This document shows positions 16,535 through 25,870 of a DNA stretch of 64,000 nt, piece by piece (the stretch's first letter is position 1; each line of letters begins with the position of its first letter). A program made the translations under genes and the position numbers. A model generated the notes under the pieces. That model was given only the letters and a program-made list of their open reading frames with translations, did no database searches and was not told the origin of the DNA. This DNA is from Leucobacter komagatae (GTDB lineage Bacteria; Actinomycetota; Actinomycetes; Actinomycetales; Microbacteriaceae): the NCBI RefSeq assembly GCF_000834055.1, contig NZ_JXSQ01000002.1:62001-126000 (forward strand), read 5' to 3'.

Positions 16535-17917
16535 ATGAGCTACATTCGCCAGTGGAAGCGTCTCCCGGCGCGTGCAGGATTTCTGCTGGGCAGCTTCCCG
16601 CTTGCGGTGTTCGCCTTCGCGGTGCTCGCGACGCTTTTCTCCGCCGGCGTGGGTCTTGCGATTGTCGGCATCGGAATTGTCGTCCTGCAGTACGGGTTGC
16701 GGTTCGCCCGTGTCCGCGGCGACGCCTGGCGAGCCTGGGTGGTGCGTGCTGACGGACGCTCGATTCCGGCCCCGAGGCCCGACCTCACGAACCCACAAGC
16801 GAACGTCGGCGCCCGGCAGGCAGGCGCTACTCCCCTGCCTGCCGAACACCGCGTTCGCGCGTTCTTGCACCCGCTCACGGTGACAAGTGACTGGCGGGCG
16901 ATGCTGCATCAGGGGCTACTGGGTTTCCTGCTCACCATGATCACTTGGACGCTCGCTGTCACGTGGGCGGCGTTTGCGGTAGTTGGGCCCCTCTATTGGT
17001 TGCTGTTGCTCGTTGTCCCCCGCGGGCAGGACAATATTGGCCTCTCCCAGCTGCTGTGGCCCGACCGCGTCGGGCCCGGACTTGAGTTTGCCCCCGATCA
17101 GGCAGACTCGATCCTCTACGCAATCCTTGGCGTGATTTTCCTGCTGACGCTTCCCGTCGTCTACCGTGGTCTCACCGCCCTTCACTGGTCGCTCGCCCGT
17201 GCGCTGCTCGGGGAAACTCCCGAAGAGTCCCTGCGGCGAGTGGTTGCCGTGCTTGAGTCATCACGCGGCGCGGCTGCTGCGGCGGAGAACCGGACGCTCG
17301 GTCAGCTCGAGCGTGACCTTCACGATGGGCCACAGCAGCGGCTCGTGAGATTGCAGATGGACCTCGCCACCGCCGAGCGGCGGCTTGCTGACGACCCTGA
17401 CGCCGCCGCACGGCTCCTGGGTGAGGCCAGGGGAACTGCGCAGGATACGCTCGACGAGCTGCGTGCCCTCTCCCGGGGGTTCGCTCCCCCGATCCTCGGC
17501 GACCGCGGTATCGGCGCCGCGCTTGAAACCCTTGCGGCGAGGGGCCCCATGCCCATTGACCTTCAGGTCACCGCGACCGCGCAGCTCAGCCCGGAACTCG
17601 AGCGCAACCTTTATTTTGTCGCAGCAGAACTCGTCACGAATGCGGCGAAACACTCCGGCGCGCAGCGCGTTACGCTGCAGCTAAGGGACGGGGTGGCGGC
17701 ACGCGATGCTGTTGCTGTAGCCGGCTCACCCTCCGTCGACAAGGTGGTGCTTGAGGTGAGCGATTCCGGTCGGGGTGGAATCATTCCGCTGCCTGGACAC
17801 GGCCTCGCGGGGCTCACTGAACGGCTCCGTGGCATAGGCGGCACCCTCACCCTCTCAAGCCCTGCGGGCGGACCGAGCATTGTGACCGCCGTGGTGCCCG
17901 TATCCTTAGGGGAATGA
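16535..17917 (+). CDS. sensor histidine kinase (DesK/HisKA_3 type)
   Basis: A 460-residue membrane sensor kinase. The N-terminal half has two pairs of hydrophobic helices typical of actinobacterial sensor domains. The dimerisation/phosphoacceptor motif ERDLHDGPQQRL puts the phosphorylated His at residue 263. The ATPase domain shows the N box ELVTNAAKHSGA, the G1 box DSGRGG and the G2 box GHGLAGLTERL. ATG at 16535 is chosen because AGGAG lies 9 nt upstream; the frame stays open to 16415 without similar support. It overlaps the response regulator gene by 4 bp. The signal it senses is unknown; nearby genes do not settle it. Confidence 0.88.
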   Translation: MSYIRQWKRLPARAGFLLGSFPLAVFAFAVLATLFSAGVGLAIVGIGIVVLQYGLRFARVRGDAWRAWVVRADGRSIPAPRPDLTNPQANVGARQAGATPLPAEHRVRAFLHPLTVTSDWRAMLHQGLLGFLLTMITWTLAVTWAAFAVVGPLYWLLLLVVPRGQDNIGLSQLLWPDRVGPGLEFAPDQADSILYAILGVIFLLTLPVVYRGLTALHWSLARALLGETPEESLRRVVAVLESSRGAAAAAENRTLGQLERDLHDGPQQRLVRLQMDLATAERRLADDPDAAARLLGEARGTAQDTLDELRALSRGFAPPILGDRGIGAALETLAARGPMPIDLQVTATAQLSPELERNLYFVAAELVTNAAKHSGAQRVTLQLRDGVAARDAVAVAGSPSVDKVVLEVSDSGRGGIIPLPGHGLAGLTERLRGIGGTLTLSSPAGGPSIVTAVVPVSLGE

Positions 17918-18594
17918 CTGACGAACGACGCCCAATCAGGGTTGCACTCGCGGAGGACTCCGTCCTGCTGCGCGAGGGACTGATCCGGCTTTTTGACGAG
18001 GCTGGCTACGAGACGGTTGCCGCCGTCGGTGATGCGACCGCGCTGTTCAGTGCGCTGGATGGTAGCGATGGTGTCGCCCCGGTTGTCGCAGACGTAGTCA
18101 TCCTCGACGTTCGAATGCCTCCCGAGTATCGCGACGAGGGCGTGCGGGCAGGGATCGAGTTGCGGCGACGTGATCCACGCCGTGCGGTCTTGTTGCTCAG
18201 TCAATACGTTGAGGTGGTCTACGCTGCAGAGTTGCTTGCCTCCGGCGCCGAGGGTGTTGGCTACCTGCTCAAGGATCGTGTGGCCTCGCTTGAGGAGCTC
18301 AGTGACGCCGTAGAGCGTGTTGCCCGGGGTGGCACCGTGCTCGATCCGCAGGTGGTTCGGGAGCTCATGAGTCGGCGCTCCGATCCGATCTCACACCTCA
18401 CCGGCCGGGAGACCGAGGTGCTCGCCGCAATGGCGGAGGGGCGCACGAACCAGGACATCGCCGCCGCCCTCGTCATCGGGCTTGGTGCCGTCGAGAAGCA
18501 CATATCGTCGATCTTCCAGAAGCTGGCGCTTGAGGACGCGAGCAGCGGGCACCGGCGGGTGCTCGCGGTACTCGCTTGGCTGCAGCGGGGCTGA
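17914..18594 (+). CDS. LuxR/NarL-family response regulator
   Basis: A 226-residue two-domain regulator. The receiver domain has the acidic pair Glu14-Asp15, the phosphoacceptor Asp65 in VVILDVRMPP, and the conserved Lys in YLLKDR. The C-terminal LuxR helix-turn-helix reads LTGRETEVLAAMAEGRTNQDIAAALVIG, then AVEKHISSIFQKL. The start overlaps the kinase stop, so the pair is one two-component system. Target genes are unknown; the small membrane protein and BCCT transporter downstream are candidates by position only. Confidence 0.92.
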   Translation: MTDERRPIRVALAEDSVLLREGLIRLFDEAGYETVAAVGDATALFSALDGSDGVAPVVADVVILDVRMPPEYRDEGVRAGIELRRRDPRRAVLLLSQYVEVVYAAELLASGAEGVGYLLKDRVASLEELSDAVERVARGGTVLDPQVVRELMSRRSDPISHLTGRETEVLAAMAEGRTNQDIAAALVIGLGAVEKHISSIFQKLALEDASSGHRRVLAVLAWLQRG

Positions 18595-18687
18595 GCAGCG
18601 AGCACCAGAACCGGAAACGACTCCTGTGGGCAACGCCTATCGCCTAGAATGGTCACGTTCATTGGCAACGTCGACCCGGAGGACCCC

Positions 18688-18957
18688 ATGTCGCGATCGG
18701 TACTCGGTGACAGGATCCGCAGGAGCAATCCGCGCCAAGTCGGTGCTTGGTTGGCGATTGCCTGGGGCGCGGTGACGGCCGGCGTGCTCGCGGGTAGAGC
18801 GCTCCAGGCCGCAGCGGGCGAGCGCGAATGGGAGGCACTCCCCCTCGATACGCTGCATTTTGCGCTCGCAAGTGGGGCCGCCGCCATCGCGGCCTGGTTG
18901 GCGAGTGCGCTCAGTGCTCGCGGCGGGCGTCGGGCTGGATCTAAGGCAGGCCGCTGA
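18688..18957 (+). CDS. small membrane protein of unknown function
   Basis: An 89-residue protein with two predicted transmembrane helices, at about 20-39 (GAWLAIAWGAVTAGVLAGRA) and 57-76 (ALASGAAAIAAWLASAL), and a basic tail. No family is recognised. ATG at 18688 has GGAGGA a few bases upstream, and TAGAAT at 18645-18650 gives a plausible promoter with a 30-nt leader. It follows the two-component pair by 93 bp. It could be a regulated target or accessory of the kinase, but nothing proves this. Confidence 0.6.
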   Translation: MSRSVLGDRIRRSNPRQVGAWLAIAWGAVTAGVLAGRALQAAAGEREWEALPLDTLHFALASGAAAIAAWLASALSARGGRRAGSKAGR

Positions 18958-19046
18958 GGCGCCTCCGCGTGGGTCCACCTGCGGCGCGCCGAGCCCTGAT
19001 CACGATACGGTAACAACAAAAAGCCCTGATCGTGGCGAGATTATGT

Positions 19047-19063
19047 CTACACTACTGGTGTAG
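19047..19063. promoter_or_regulatory. palindrome upstream of the BCCT gene, possible operator
   Basis: CTACAC-TACTG-GTGTAG is a perfect 6-bp inverted repeat with a 5-bp spacer, 100 bp before the transporter start. It sits within the 206-bp gap that must hold the promoter. The binding protein is unknown. Confidence 0.4.
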
Positions 19064-19163
19064 TCCAGCGCTTTGCCTCTAGGTATTGGTGAGCCGTAGC
19101 AGTAGCTTAGGTCTGTAACCCCACGGCCGTCACTTTGACGGAGCAAAGGAGACACAGGGCACC

Positions 19164-21194
19164 ATGCCAGATTCTGAACATCGCGGCCAGCGCACGCGCA
19201 AGATCATCGAGCCCGCTCCCCCGCCACTGCCACACCCGGGTCTACTTCCCGGCATCGGCGTTGAGCAGACAGGGCTTCGATTCCCCACAAACTGGCTGGT
19301 GCTCAGCGTCACGTTTACGCTCACCGTTGCGGTCATCGCCTGGGCCTTCATCGCGCCGGACAATCTCGCCGCGGTTGGCGCCTCCTCCCTGGCGTGGGTG
19401 ACCGAGCACTTCAGCTGGATGTTTGGCGCACTCGCTATCGCCGTGGCACTGTTCATGCTCGTCGTCGGGTACGGCAGAACCGGCGGGATCCGGTTGGGTG
19501 CTGACGACGAGAAGCCTGAGTTCTCAACCGCGTCATGGGTATCGATGCTGTTCGCGGCAGGGCTCGGTATCGGGCTGCTGTTTTACGGGCCCCTCGAGCC
19601 GCTCACCTACTTCCTCGACCCACCACCCGGACTCGACATCACGGCCGGGACGGCGGAGGCGGCGCTGCCAGCGCTCGCGCAAACGGTGCTCCACTGGGGC
19701 CCGATCGCCTGGGCGTTTTACGCGCTCGTCGGCGGTGCGATCGCCTACAGTGCGTATCGGCGAGGCCGCGCCCCGCTCATTTCTGCCCTGTTTGAGCCGG
19801 TATTTCCCGGCAGCAGCCACCGGGTGCTCGGCAGGCTCATCGACGTTTTCGCGATCATCGTCACCCTCTTCGGTACAGCGGTGTCGCTCGGCATCGGGGC
19901 ACTGCAGATCGAGAGTGGCTTCCGCATGGTCTCGGGTCTCGGGCCAATGGGCAACGCCTTCCTCGTCGGCGCGATCGCGATCCTCACGTCGCTGTTCATC
20001 GCCTCCGCAGTGTCGGGCGTGAAGCGGGGCATCCGCCGGCTCTCGAACCTCAACATGATCCTTACCGGCGCGCTCGGGCTCTTTGTGCTCGTAGCGGGGC
20101 CGACAGTGTTCATTCTCAATTACCTCCCCGCCTCTCTCGTAGAGTTCCTCGGCCAGCTTCCGACAATGCTCGCCAGAAACCCGAACCAGGGGCCGGAAAC
20201 CGCGGAATTCCTTGCGACCTGGACGACGTACTACTGGGCGTGGTGGGTATCGTGGACACCGTTCGTCGGCATGTTCATCGCGAAGATCTCTCGCGGCCGC
20301 ACGCTGCGCGAATTCGTCACCACTGTCGTGCTCGTACCGTCGGCGATCGTGATCGCATGGTTCGTCGTCTACGGCGGCACGGCGATCTCGATGACGCTCG
20401 GTGGTGGGGATCTCCAGACCGGCGGGTCTGGCGAGGAAGTACTCTTCCGCATCCTCGAGCGGCTTCCCTTCGCCATGATCACCTCGGTGATCGCGATGGT
20501 CGCTGTCGTTGTATTCTTCGTCACCGCTGCGGACTCTGCCTCGATCGTGATGGCCTCCATGTCGCAAGCTGGCAGACCCGAGCCGTCGAAATGGGTGACG
20601 ATCCTCTGGGGTCTGCTCCTCAGCCTCATCGCAATTTCACTCCTGCTCGCTGGCGGGCGCAACGCCCTCTCCGGTCTGCAATCGCTGATGGTGGTGTCCG
20701 CCCTCCCCTTCGCGTTCGTCGTGATGGGCATCATGTTCGCCTGGGCAAAGGACCTGCGAACCGACCCGTACATCATCAGGCGCCAGTACGCACGGGCCGC
20801 GATCGCGCAGGGTGTGCGGCGGGGCATTGATGAGTACGGCGACGACTTTGTGTTCGGCACGAGCGAGGTGCCAGCCGATGAGGGCGCAGGAGCAGGCTTC
20901 GACAGCTCCGATCCCGCGCTCACGGATTGGTACGTCGACGCGACGACAGGACCCATCGAGCGGGTCACAGCGGAGGACGTGCAGCGCACGCTCGAACCGG
21001 GCAGGATCCAGCCAAAGGGCCCGGCCCGGCCAGAGAACATCGCCTCGGGCGACGCCTCACTCGTTGTCGGTGAGCAACAGCCAGGGCAGTCGCAGCCTCC
21101 GCGCTCACCGCAAGCGGAGCCCGCGGCAGCTCCGGAAGACGAGGATCCAACCGATCCAACCGATCCGCCGAAGGGTCGCCACGGCGGAGCCTAG
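19164..21194 (+). CDS. BCCT family transporter (betaine/carnitine/choline type)
   Basis: A 676-residue secondary transporter with about 12 transmembrane helices. The family signature is clear in TWTTYYWAWWVSWTPFVG, followed by IAKISRGRTLREF. TAADSASIVMASMSQ is also typical. Residues from about 540 onward form a long cytoplasmic tail that is acidic at first and Pro/Gln/Asp-rich at the end. BCCT carriers import quaternary ammonium solutes such as glycine betaine with Na+ or H+, often for osmoprotection; tails of this kind can be osmosensors. Substrate is not determined. AAAGGAG precedes the ATG. It is convergent with the RpiR regulator. Confidence 0.92.
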   Translation: MPDSEHRGQRTRKIIEPAPPPLPHPGLLPGIGVEQTGLRFPTNWLVLSVTFTLTVAVIAWAFIAPDNLAAVGASSLAWVTEHFSWMFGALAIAVALFMLVVGYGRTGGIRLGADDEKPEFSTASWVSMLFAAGLGIGLLFYGPLEPLTYFLDPPPGLDITAGTAEAALPALAQTVLHWGPIAWAFYALVGGAIAYSAYRRGRAPLISALFEPVFPGSSHRVLGRLIDVFAIIVTLFGTAVSLGIGALQIESGFRMVSGLGPMGNAFLVGAIAILTSLFIASAVSGVKRGIRRLSNLNMILTGALGLFVLVAGPTVFILNYLPASLVEFLGQLPTMLARNPNQGPETAEFLATWTTYYWAWWVSWTPFVGMFIAKISRGRTLREFVTTVVLVPSAIVIAWFVVYGGTAISMTLGGGDLQTGGSGEEVLFRILERLPFAMITSVIAMVAVVVFFVTAADSASIVMASMSQAGRPEPSKWVTILWGLLLSLIAISLLLAGGRNALSGLQSLMVVSALPFAFVVMGIMFAWAKDLRTDPYIIRRQYARAAIAQGVRRGIDEYGDDFVFGTSEVPADEGAGAGFDSSDPALTDWYVDATTGPIERVTAEDVQRTLEPGRIQPKGPARPENIASGDASLVVGEQQPGQSQPPRSPQAEPAAAPEDEDPTDPTDPPKGRHGGA

Positions 21195-21206
21195 CCCGCG
21201 CCCAAT

Positions 21207-21235
21207 GCGGCCGGGGAAGTTCGCTCCCCGGCCGC
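21207..21235. terminator. hairpin between the BCCT gene and rpiR
   Basis: A perfect 11-bp stem (GCGGCCGGGGA / TCCCCGGCCGC) with a 7-nt loop lies between convergent genes. There is no T-run, so it is a probable terminator by structure and position. Confidence 0.65.
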
Positions 21236-21238
21236 GGG

Positions 21239-22216
21239 TTAGGCTTCGGCCTGGTCCTCGAGGTGTCGAGAGATCACCTCGAGGGTTTGCGCGTGTGCGT
21301 CTCTAGCGCTGTCGCCGGCGGTTCGCGCAACCGCGTGCACCAAGACCTCAGCGAATAGCATGAGTGACACGCGGGACGCCTGCTCGAGCTCCCGAAGGAA
21401 CGTTGCTCCTGCCGGGGCGATCACGAGCGAAAGATCAGCGACCTCCGTCAGTGCGGAGGCGGCAAAAGCGGTGATCGCGATGACTCGAGCGCCAGCTGAG
21501 GCTGCGGCGGCGGCGGCGCCCAGCGTCGTGTCGTTTGCGCCAGATCCGCTCACCACAACGCAGACGTCACGCTCAGATAGGTTCCGGGCTGCGATCTGTT
21601 GCGCGAGCGAGTCCGCGACGAATTCCGCGTACCGACCGTGGGAGGTGAGCCGCATTGAGAGCGCAGAGGCGACCGGTGAAGATAGCCCATTTGCTACGAC
21701 GAGCACTCTGCGTGCCCCGGCGATGCTCTGCACCGCGTCCGCGGTGATGCTGGGATCGAGCAGGCTGGAGAGAGTAGCAAGCGCCCGCACGGTACCGCTG
21801 ATCTCAGCTTGCATCTCGTCGAGTACCCCCGCCGGCTCCCCGATCACTTCAGTACCAGCCGCGCTCGACACATAGGCGCTTGGGCGAACACTGAAACCCG
21901 CGCCGAGACCCTGGGCGCCAAGCTCGGATGCGAGGGCCACTCGCAGCTGCGGGTACCCGCGATACCCGAGTGACTGACACGCGCGCATCACGGTTGTTCT
22001 GCCCACGCCTGCTCGAGCGGCGACCTCCTGCGCGGACCATTCGATGGCCGCCTCGGGGCGTGCGAGCACGAGCTCGAGCACCTGCCACTCGCTGGGTTGG
22101 AGGGCGTGCCTGAGCGCCCGGGCGCGTGCGGAGGGTTGCGCCGTCGGCGCGAACGCTGCTTGGTTCCCCGGCACCGTGGCTGACGCGGTCGCGTCGTGGT
22201 GTCTACTGTGCTGCAC
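21239..22216 (-). CDS. MurR/RpiR family transcriptional regulator
   Basis: A 325-residue regulator with two domains. The N-terminal RpiR helix-turn-helix spans about residues 33-105 (WSAQEVAARAGVGRTTVMRACQSLGYRGYPQLR). A C-terminal SIS domain from about 160 contains VLVVANGLSSPVAS and CVVVSGSGANDTTL. SIS domains of this family usually bind phosphosugars. The GTG at 22216 follows GGAGG and overlaps the phnE stop by 14 bp, so the gene is the last of the Phn-like operon and probably controls it. The ligand is unknown. Confidence 0.9.
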   Translation of the reverse strand: MQHSRHHDATASATVPGNQAAFAPTAQPSARARALRHALQPSEWQVLELVLARPEAAIEWSAQEVAARAGVGRTTVMRACQSLGYRGYPQLRVALASELGAQGLGAGFSVRPSAYVSSAAGTEVIGEPAGVLDEMQAEISGTVRALATLSSLLDPSITADAVQSIAGARRVLVVANGLSSPVASALSMRLTSHGRYAEFVADSLAQQIAARNLSERDVCVVVSGSGANDTTLGAAAAAASAGARVIAITAFAASALTEVADLSLVIAPAGATFLRELEQASRVSLMLFAEVLVHAVARTAGDSARDAHAQTLEVISRHLEDQAEA

Positions 22217-23021
22217 GTGCTATCCTCCCCCGGGTGATGCGGCGGCGGATCGTGCCAGAGGCCCAGTCGACGAGCACCGTGACGACGATGACGACGATGA
22301 GCAGCACGCCGACCGTTGACCACTCCCTGTACTGCGTGTACGAGGTGAGCATGTCCCCGATTCCACCCACGCCGATGAGGCCGAGTACCGCTGACGAGCG
22401 GACATTGATCTCAAACCGGTAGAGCCAGAATGACCAGAATGCCGGGGCAGCCTGGGGCCACACACCCCACCTGAGCACCTCTGTTGTGGTCCCGCCAGCT
22501 GCGTGCGCCGCCTCAATAGGTCCGCGCGGCACGGCCTCGACGGACTCGTAGCCCCACTTGCCGAGGGTCCCAACACCGTTTACCGCAAGCGCAAGCGCGC
22601 CGGTAAAGGGCGTGAGTCCCGTAACAGAGAGAACGACGATCGCGATGATGATCTCCGGCACCGCCCGAATGAGCGAGAACAGCCCGCGCAAGAGCATGCG
22701 CAGCCATGTTGGGCCGAAGCCGCGTGCCGCGAGGAGGCTCAGCGGTGTCGCGATGAGGATCGAGAGGATCGTGCCTACCCAAGCCATCTCTAGGCTGCGC
22801 CAGGTCTGCCAGAGCGCCTCCGGCAATTTCTCCCAATTAGGTGCCGCGAACATGAGCCCGCCGTACCTCAGGAGTTCACCAGGCAGGTCGGCAAGCCGAG
22901 CCCAGTTGACGTCAATCGACCAGAACGCAAGGACCACGATGGCAGTGATGCCAAGCACTGCGATGGTTTTCCCTGGCTGGCGCCGCCTGACGGGGAGCGC
23001 AAAGCCCGCGCGCGCACTCAC
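22203..23021 (-). CDS. phnE: phosphonate-type ABC transporter permease PhnE (second copy)
   Basis: A 272-residue inner membrane permease with about six helices and the EAA-loop region typical of PhnE (EAAHAAGGTTTEVLRWGVWPQAAPAF). Conserved text such as LIRAVPEIIIAIV and FEINVRSSAVLGLIGVGGIG matches the family. It starts 4 bp inside the other phnE and ends 14 bp inside the regulator. Two PhnE permeases with one PhnC and one PhnD make a complete importer. The substrate may be a phosphonate, phosphite or phosphate ester. Confidence 0.88.
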   Translation of the reverse strand: MSARAGFALPVRRRQPGKTIAVLGITAIVVLAFWSIDVNWARLADLPGELLRYGGLMFAAPNWEKLPEALWQTWRSLEMAWVGTILSILIATPLSLLAARGFGPTWLRMLLRGLFSLIRAVPEIIIAIVVLSVTGLTPFTGALALAVNGVGTLGKWGYESVEAVPRGPIEAAHAAGGTTTEVLRWGVWPQAAPAFWSFWLYRFEINVRSSAVLGLIGVGGIGDMLTSYTQYREWSTVGVLLIVVIVVTVLVDWASGTIRRRITRGRIARAAQ

Positions 23022-23812
23022 ACGAGCCGCTTCCGCACGGCAGAGCTGACGGCGTCAATGGCGATAACGATGATGAGGATCTCCAAGATGATGAGGGACA
23101 GCTGGTCGTAGCGATAGAACGTGCGGACGGCATCGATAAGGAGGCCGAGGCCGCCAGCGCCCACCAGCCCAAGTACGGTCGACGCACGGACGTTGAGTTC
23201 GAAGGTGTACAGCGCCTGGTTTGCGAACGCTGGCCACGCGTCTGGCAGGGCCAGACTTCGGTTGATTTGCAGCTGCGTGCCGCCGACCGCCCGTCCCGCT
23301 TCGATGGGCCCGGGGTCGTTGGTGTCGATTGCTTCGGAGACCAACTTCACCAGAATGCCAACGTTGAAGAGCAGCAGCGCGAGCATGCCAGGCAACGCTC
23401 CTACGCCCACCATCGCAACGAGCACCGCAGCGTAGAGCAGGTCAGGGACAGCACGCACGACGTTGAGAATGCCCCTGAGGAGGGCTCTTCCAGGCGCGAA
23501 CGGGTTTGTGCTGCGCGCCGCCCAGAAACTCAGCGGCAACGCGACAGCCGAACCGATGGCGGTTGCCACGACTGCCATTTGCAGCGTCTCGACGAGGGGG
23601 CGGATCGTGCGAGGGAAAAACGCCCAGTCTGGTTGGAGTAACCGCACGAGCTTGTCGGCCCCGTTGTGCCAATTCCGGGCGATCGCGCCAAAGTCCACGC
23701 CGATACCGATCACAGGGAGGCACATCGCGACGGTGACGACCACGACGAGAGTAAACACCAGCGGGCCCCGCGCACTCCCGCGCGGCTTCGGGGGCAGCGT
23801 CACTGGGGTCAC
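23018..23812 (-). CDS. phnE: phosphonate-type ABC transporter permease PhnE (first copy)
   Basis: A 264-residue permease with about six transmembrane helices. The family hallmarks are [47 protein letters not shown] and [20 protein letters not shown]. It overlaps phnC upstream and the second phnE downstream by 4 bp each. The two permeases are clearly paralogues but well diverged, so the channel is probably a heterodimer. Both recognise the same PhnC ATPase by inference. Confidence 0.88.
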   Translation of the reverse strand: MTPVTLPPKPRGSARGPLVFTLVVVVTVAMCLPVIGIGVDFGAIARNWHNGADKLVRLLQPDWAFFPRTIRPLVETLQMAVVATAIGSAVALPLSFWAARSTNPFAPGRALLRGILNVVRAVPDLLYAAVLVAMVGVGALPGMLALLLFNVGILVKLVSEAIDTNDPGPIEAGRAVGGTQLQINRSLALPDAWPAFANQALYTFELNVRASTVLGLVGAGGLGLLIDAVRTFYRYDQLSLIILEILIIVIAIDAVSSAVRKRLV

Positions 23813-24705
23813 TCGTCGGCCCGATCCGCTGGGTTCGCTGCGCTTTCCCCGCGGGGATCGAGCCCCTGCCCGAGGGGCGCAGGGACCCCGGAAAGCCGAT
23901 CCGCAGCGTTCACGGAGCGGCCGTAGATCTGTTCGAAGTCGGCGTCGCTCGCGGAGGCCGCTGGCCCGTCGTAGACGACCTTCCCCGCACGCATACCGAT
24001 GAGACGGACACCGTACTCCCTGGCAAGGTCGAGGAGGTGGAGGTTCACCAGCACGGTGATCCCACGCTCCTCGTTGATCCGCCTGAGGTCATTCATCACG
24101 CTGTGCGCAGTCGGTGGATCGAGGCTCGCGACAGGCTCGTCCGCGAGCACGACCTTCGGTTGCTGAGATAGCGCGCGAGCGATCGCGACCCGCTGCTGCT
24201 GCCCGCCAGAGAGGTCGGAGGCGCGGGAGTAGAGCTTCGGAAGGATCCCAACGCTATCGAGCGCGGCGTACGCGAGCTGCTTGTCTGCGTCGCGATAGCG
24301 ACCGAGCAGTGTGCGCCACAGGGGTGTGTGGGCGAGGCGCCCAACAAGCACGTTCTGCAGCACCGATGCCCGGCCTGCGAGGTTGAATCCCTGAAACACC
24401 ATGCCGATCTCGCCACGAATCGCACGTAGCGCCCGTGGCCCAGCGCCGCTCACGGAGCGATCCCCAACAGCCACGCTGCCAGAGGTCACAGGGACCAGGC
24501 CGTTAATTGTGCGGATAAGCGTCGATTTCCCCGAGCCAGACAGTCCGACAATCGCGACCATCGTTCCCGCTGGGATGTCGAGCGACACGTTGTCGAGGCC
24601 GAGGGTGCCATTGGGGTAACGCACGGTAACGGCATCGAGGGAAATCGCCCACGGGGTGGGGGCAGCCGATGCGGCCCCCACCCCGCTGTTGGTCGCTGCG
24701 CTCAC
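23809..24705 (-). CDS. phnC: phosphonate-type ABC transporter ATP-binding protein PhnC
   Basis: A 298-residue ABC ATPase. Walker [10 protein letters not shown] lies at residues 54-62, the signature is [15 protein letters not shown] and Walker B is [13 protein letters not shown]. The text [24 protein letters not shown] and [28 protein letters not shown] is characteristic of PhnC. About 38 extra C-terminal residues are unlike the core family and look unstructured. It overlaps phnD by 4 bp and phnE by 4 bp. Confidence 0.92.
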   Translation of the reverse strand: MSAATNSGVGAASAAPTPWAISLDAVTVRYPNGTLGLDNVSLDIPAGTMVAIVGLSGSGKSTLIRTINGLVPVTSGSVAVGDRSVSGAGPRALRAIRGEIGMVFQGFNLAGRASVLQNVLVGRLAHTPLWRTLLGRYRDADKQLAYAALDSVGILPKLYSRASDLSGGQQQRVAIARALSQQPKVVLADEPVASLDPPTAHSVMNDLRRINEERGITVLVNLHLLDLAREYGVRLIGMRAGKVVYDGPAASASDADFEQIYGRSVNAADRLSGVPAPLGQGLDPRGESAANPADRADE

Positions 24706-25712
24706 TTGAGTCCGAGTGCCTGGGCCGCGCGTGCCACGACATCGAGCGAGTCGGGGTTTGCCGGTGCGAGCTTCGTGATGGAGTAAATGCTTTCGAGGAT
24801 CGCTGAGCCCTCTGCGCTCTCCGAGTAGGCGGCAAGCGCGTCGGTAATCCGCTGCTGCAGTTCAGGTGAGAGTGAACTCGAAAGCGCAACGCCGTCGTTC
24901 GGGATCTCCTCGGTCATCGCGAACACGACGACCTTCTCGCCGACGTCCGGGATGTCCTTCGCGACGATGTCGCGGGCATCCCAGAAGCTGAAGCCGACCT
25001 CTGCGTCGCCGTTGTAGACCGCGAGCACCGCAGCATCGTTTGCGGTGACCGGGATCTGCTGAATATCTGTGTCGATATCAAACCCGGCCTCCTGCAGGGC
25101 GAGCATGGGATAGATGTACCCGGCGGGAGACCCTGGGCCCAACGCCGCAACCTTCGCACCCTTCATTTTGGCGATGCTTGCGAGGCCGGCAGGCCCCGTG
25201 AGCGCGTCAGCGCCGTTGCAGAACAGCTTGCCATCGCGCTCCACCGGAGTGTCCTCGCAGTACTTGTCTGGAATGTTCGTCATGAACTGCGCTGGATAGG
25301 TGATGTTGCCGTTGCGCTCGGTCTGCAGTACCGTCTCGGCGCCGTACATGTCGTTCGCCTGCCACAGCTGGAGCGAGGGCAGGAACCCGATCTGCGCTTG
25401 TCCGGCGCCCATCGCCTCGACTGCCGCTTGGTAGTCCTTGGACACCACACCGGTGACCTCGATGCCGAGCTCCTCGGTGAGGAACTCGGTGAGTGGAGCC
25501 GCGGTGTCAACGAGGCCGTCCTGGTCCTGCGACGGCACGAGGGCGAGCACGAGCGAACTCGGATCCTTCGATGCAGCTTCCTCACCCGTGGGCGAAGCGG
25601 CTTCGCCCGAAGTAGAGCAGCCGGCGAGAGTAACGGTCAGGGCCGCTCCGACTGCCGCAGTGCGGAGTGCGTTGGTGCGGAGTGCATTAGTGCGGAGGGA
25701 TGAAATGCGCAT
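24702..25712 (-). CDS. phnD: phosphonate-type ABC transporter substrate-binding lipoprotein PhnD
   Basis: A 336-residue lipoprotein of the phosphate/phosphite/phosphonate binding family. The signal peptide ends TLAGC with Cys32 as the lipid anchor. The mature part has [45 protein letters not shown] and [23 protein letters not shown], all PhnD-like. The signal peptide carries a tandem LRTNA repeat, encoded by a 15-bp DNA repeat. AAAGGAAT precedes the ATG. The exact ligand (phosphonate, phosphite or other) cannot be fixed from these motifs. It is the first transporter gene, 158 bp downstream of the HAD gene. Confidence 0.9.
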   Translation of the reverse strand: MRISSLRTNALRTNALRTAAVGAALTVTLAGCSTSGEAASPTGEEAASKDPSSLVLALVPSQDQDGLVDTAAPLTEFLTEELGIEVTGVVSKDYQAAVEAMGAGQAQIGFLPSLQLWQANDMYGAETVLQTERNGNITYPAQFMTNIPDKYCEDTPVERDGKLFCNGADALTGPAGLASIAKMKGAKVAALGPGSPAGYIYPMLALQEAGFDIDTDIQQIPVTANDAAVLAVYNGDAEVGFSFWDARDIVAKDIPDVGEKVVVFAMTEEIPNDGVALSSSLSPELQQRITDALAAYSESAEGSAILESIYSITKLAPANPDSLDVVARAAQALGLK

Positions 25713-25870
25713 GGGATTCCTTTGGTGTTGGGTGGAGAGCGGAGCGAGTTTGAGGAGGAGGGGTCTGTGAGCAGCGTGCGGAGCGATGCGCGCCGACTAG
25801 TGCGCCGGGTACGGCACGGCGTCAGTTGAAACGAAGGGGACGTGACCAGGGAGTCGCGCCTACGACATGG

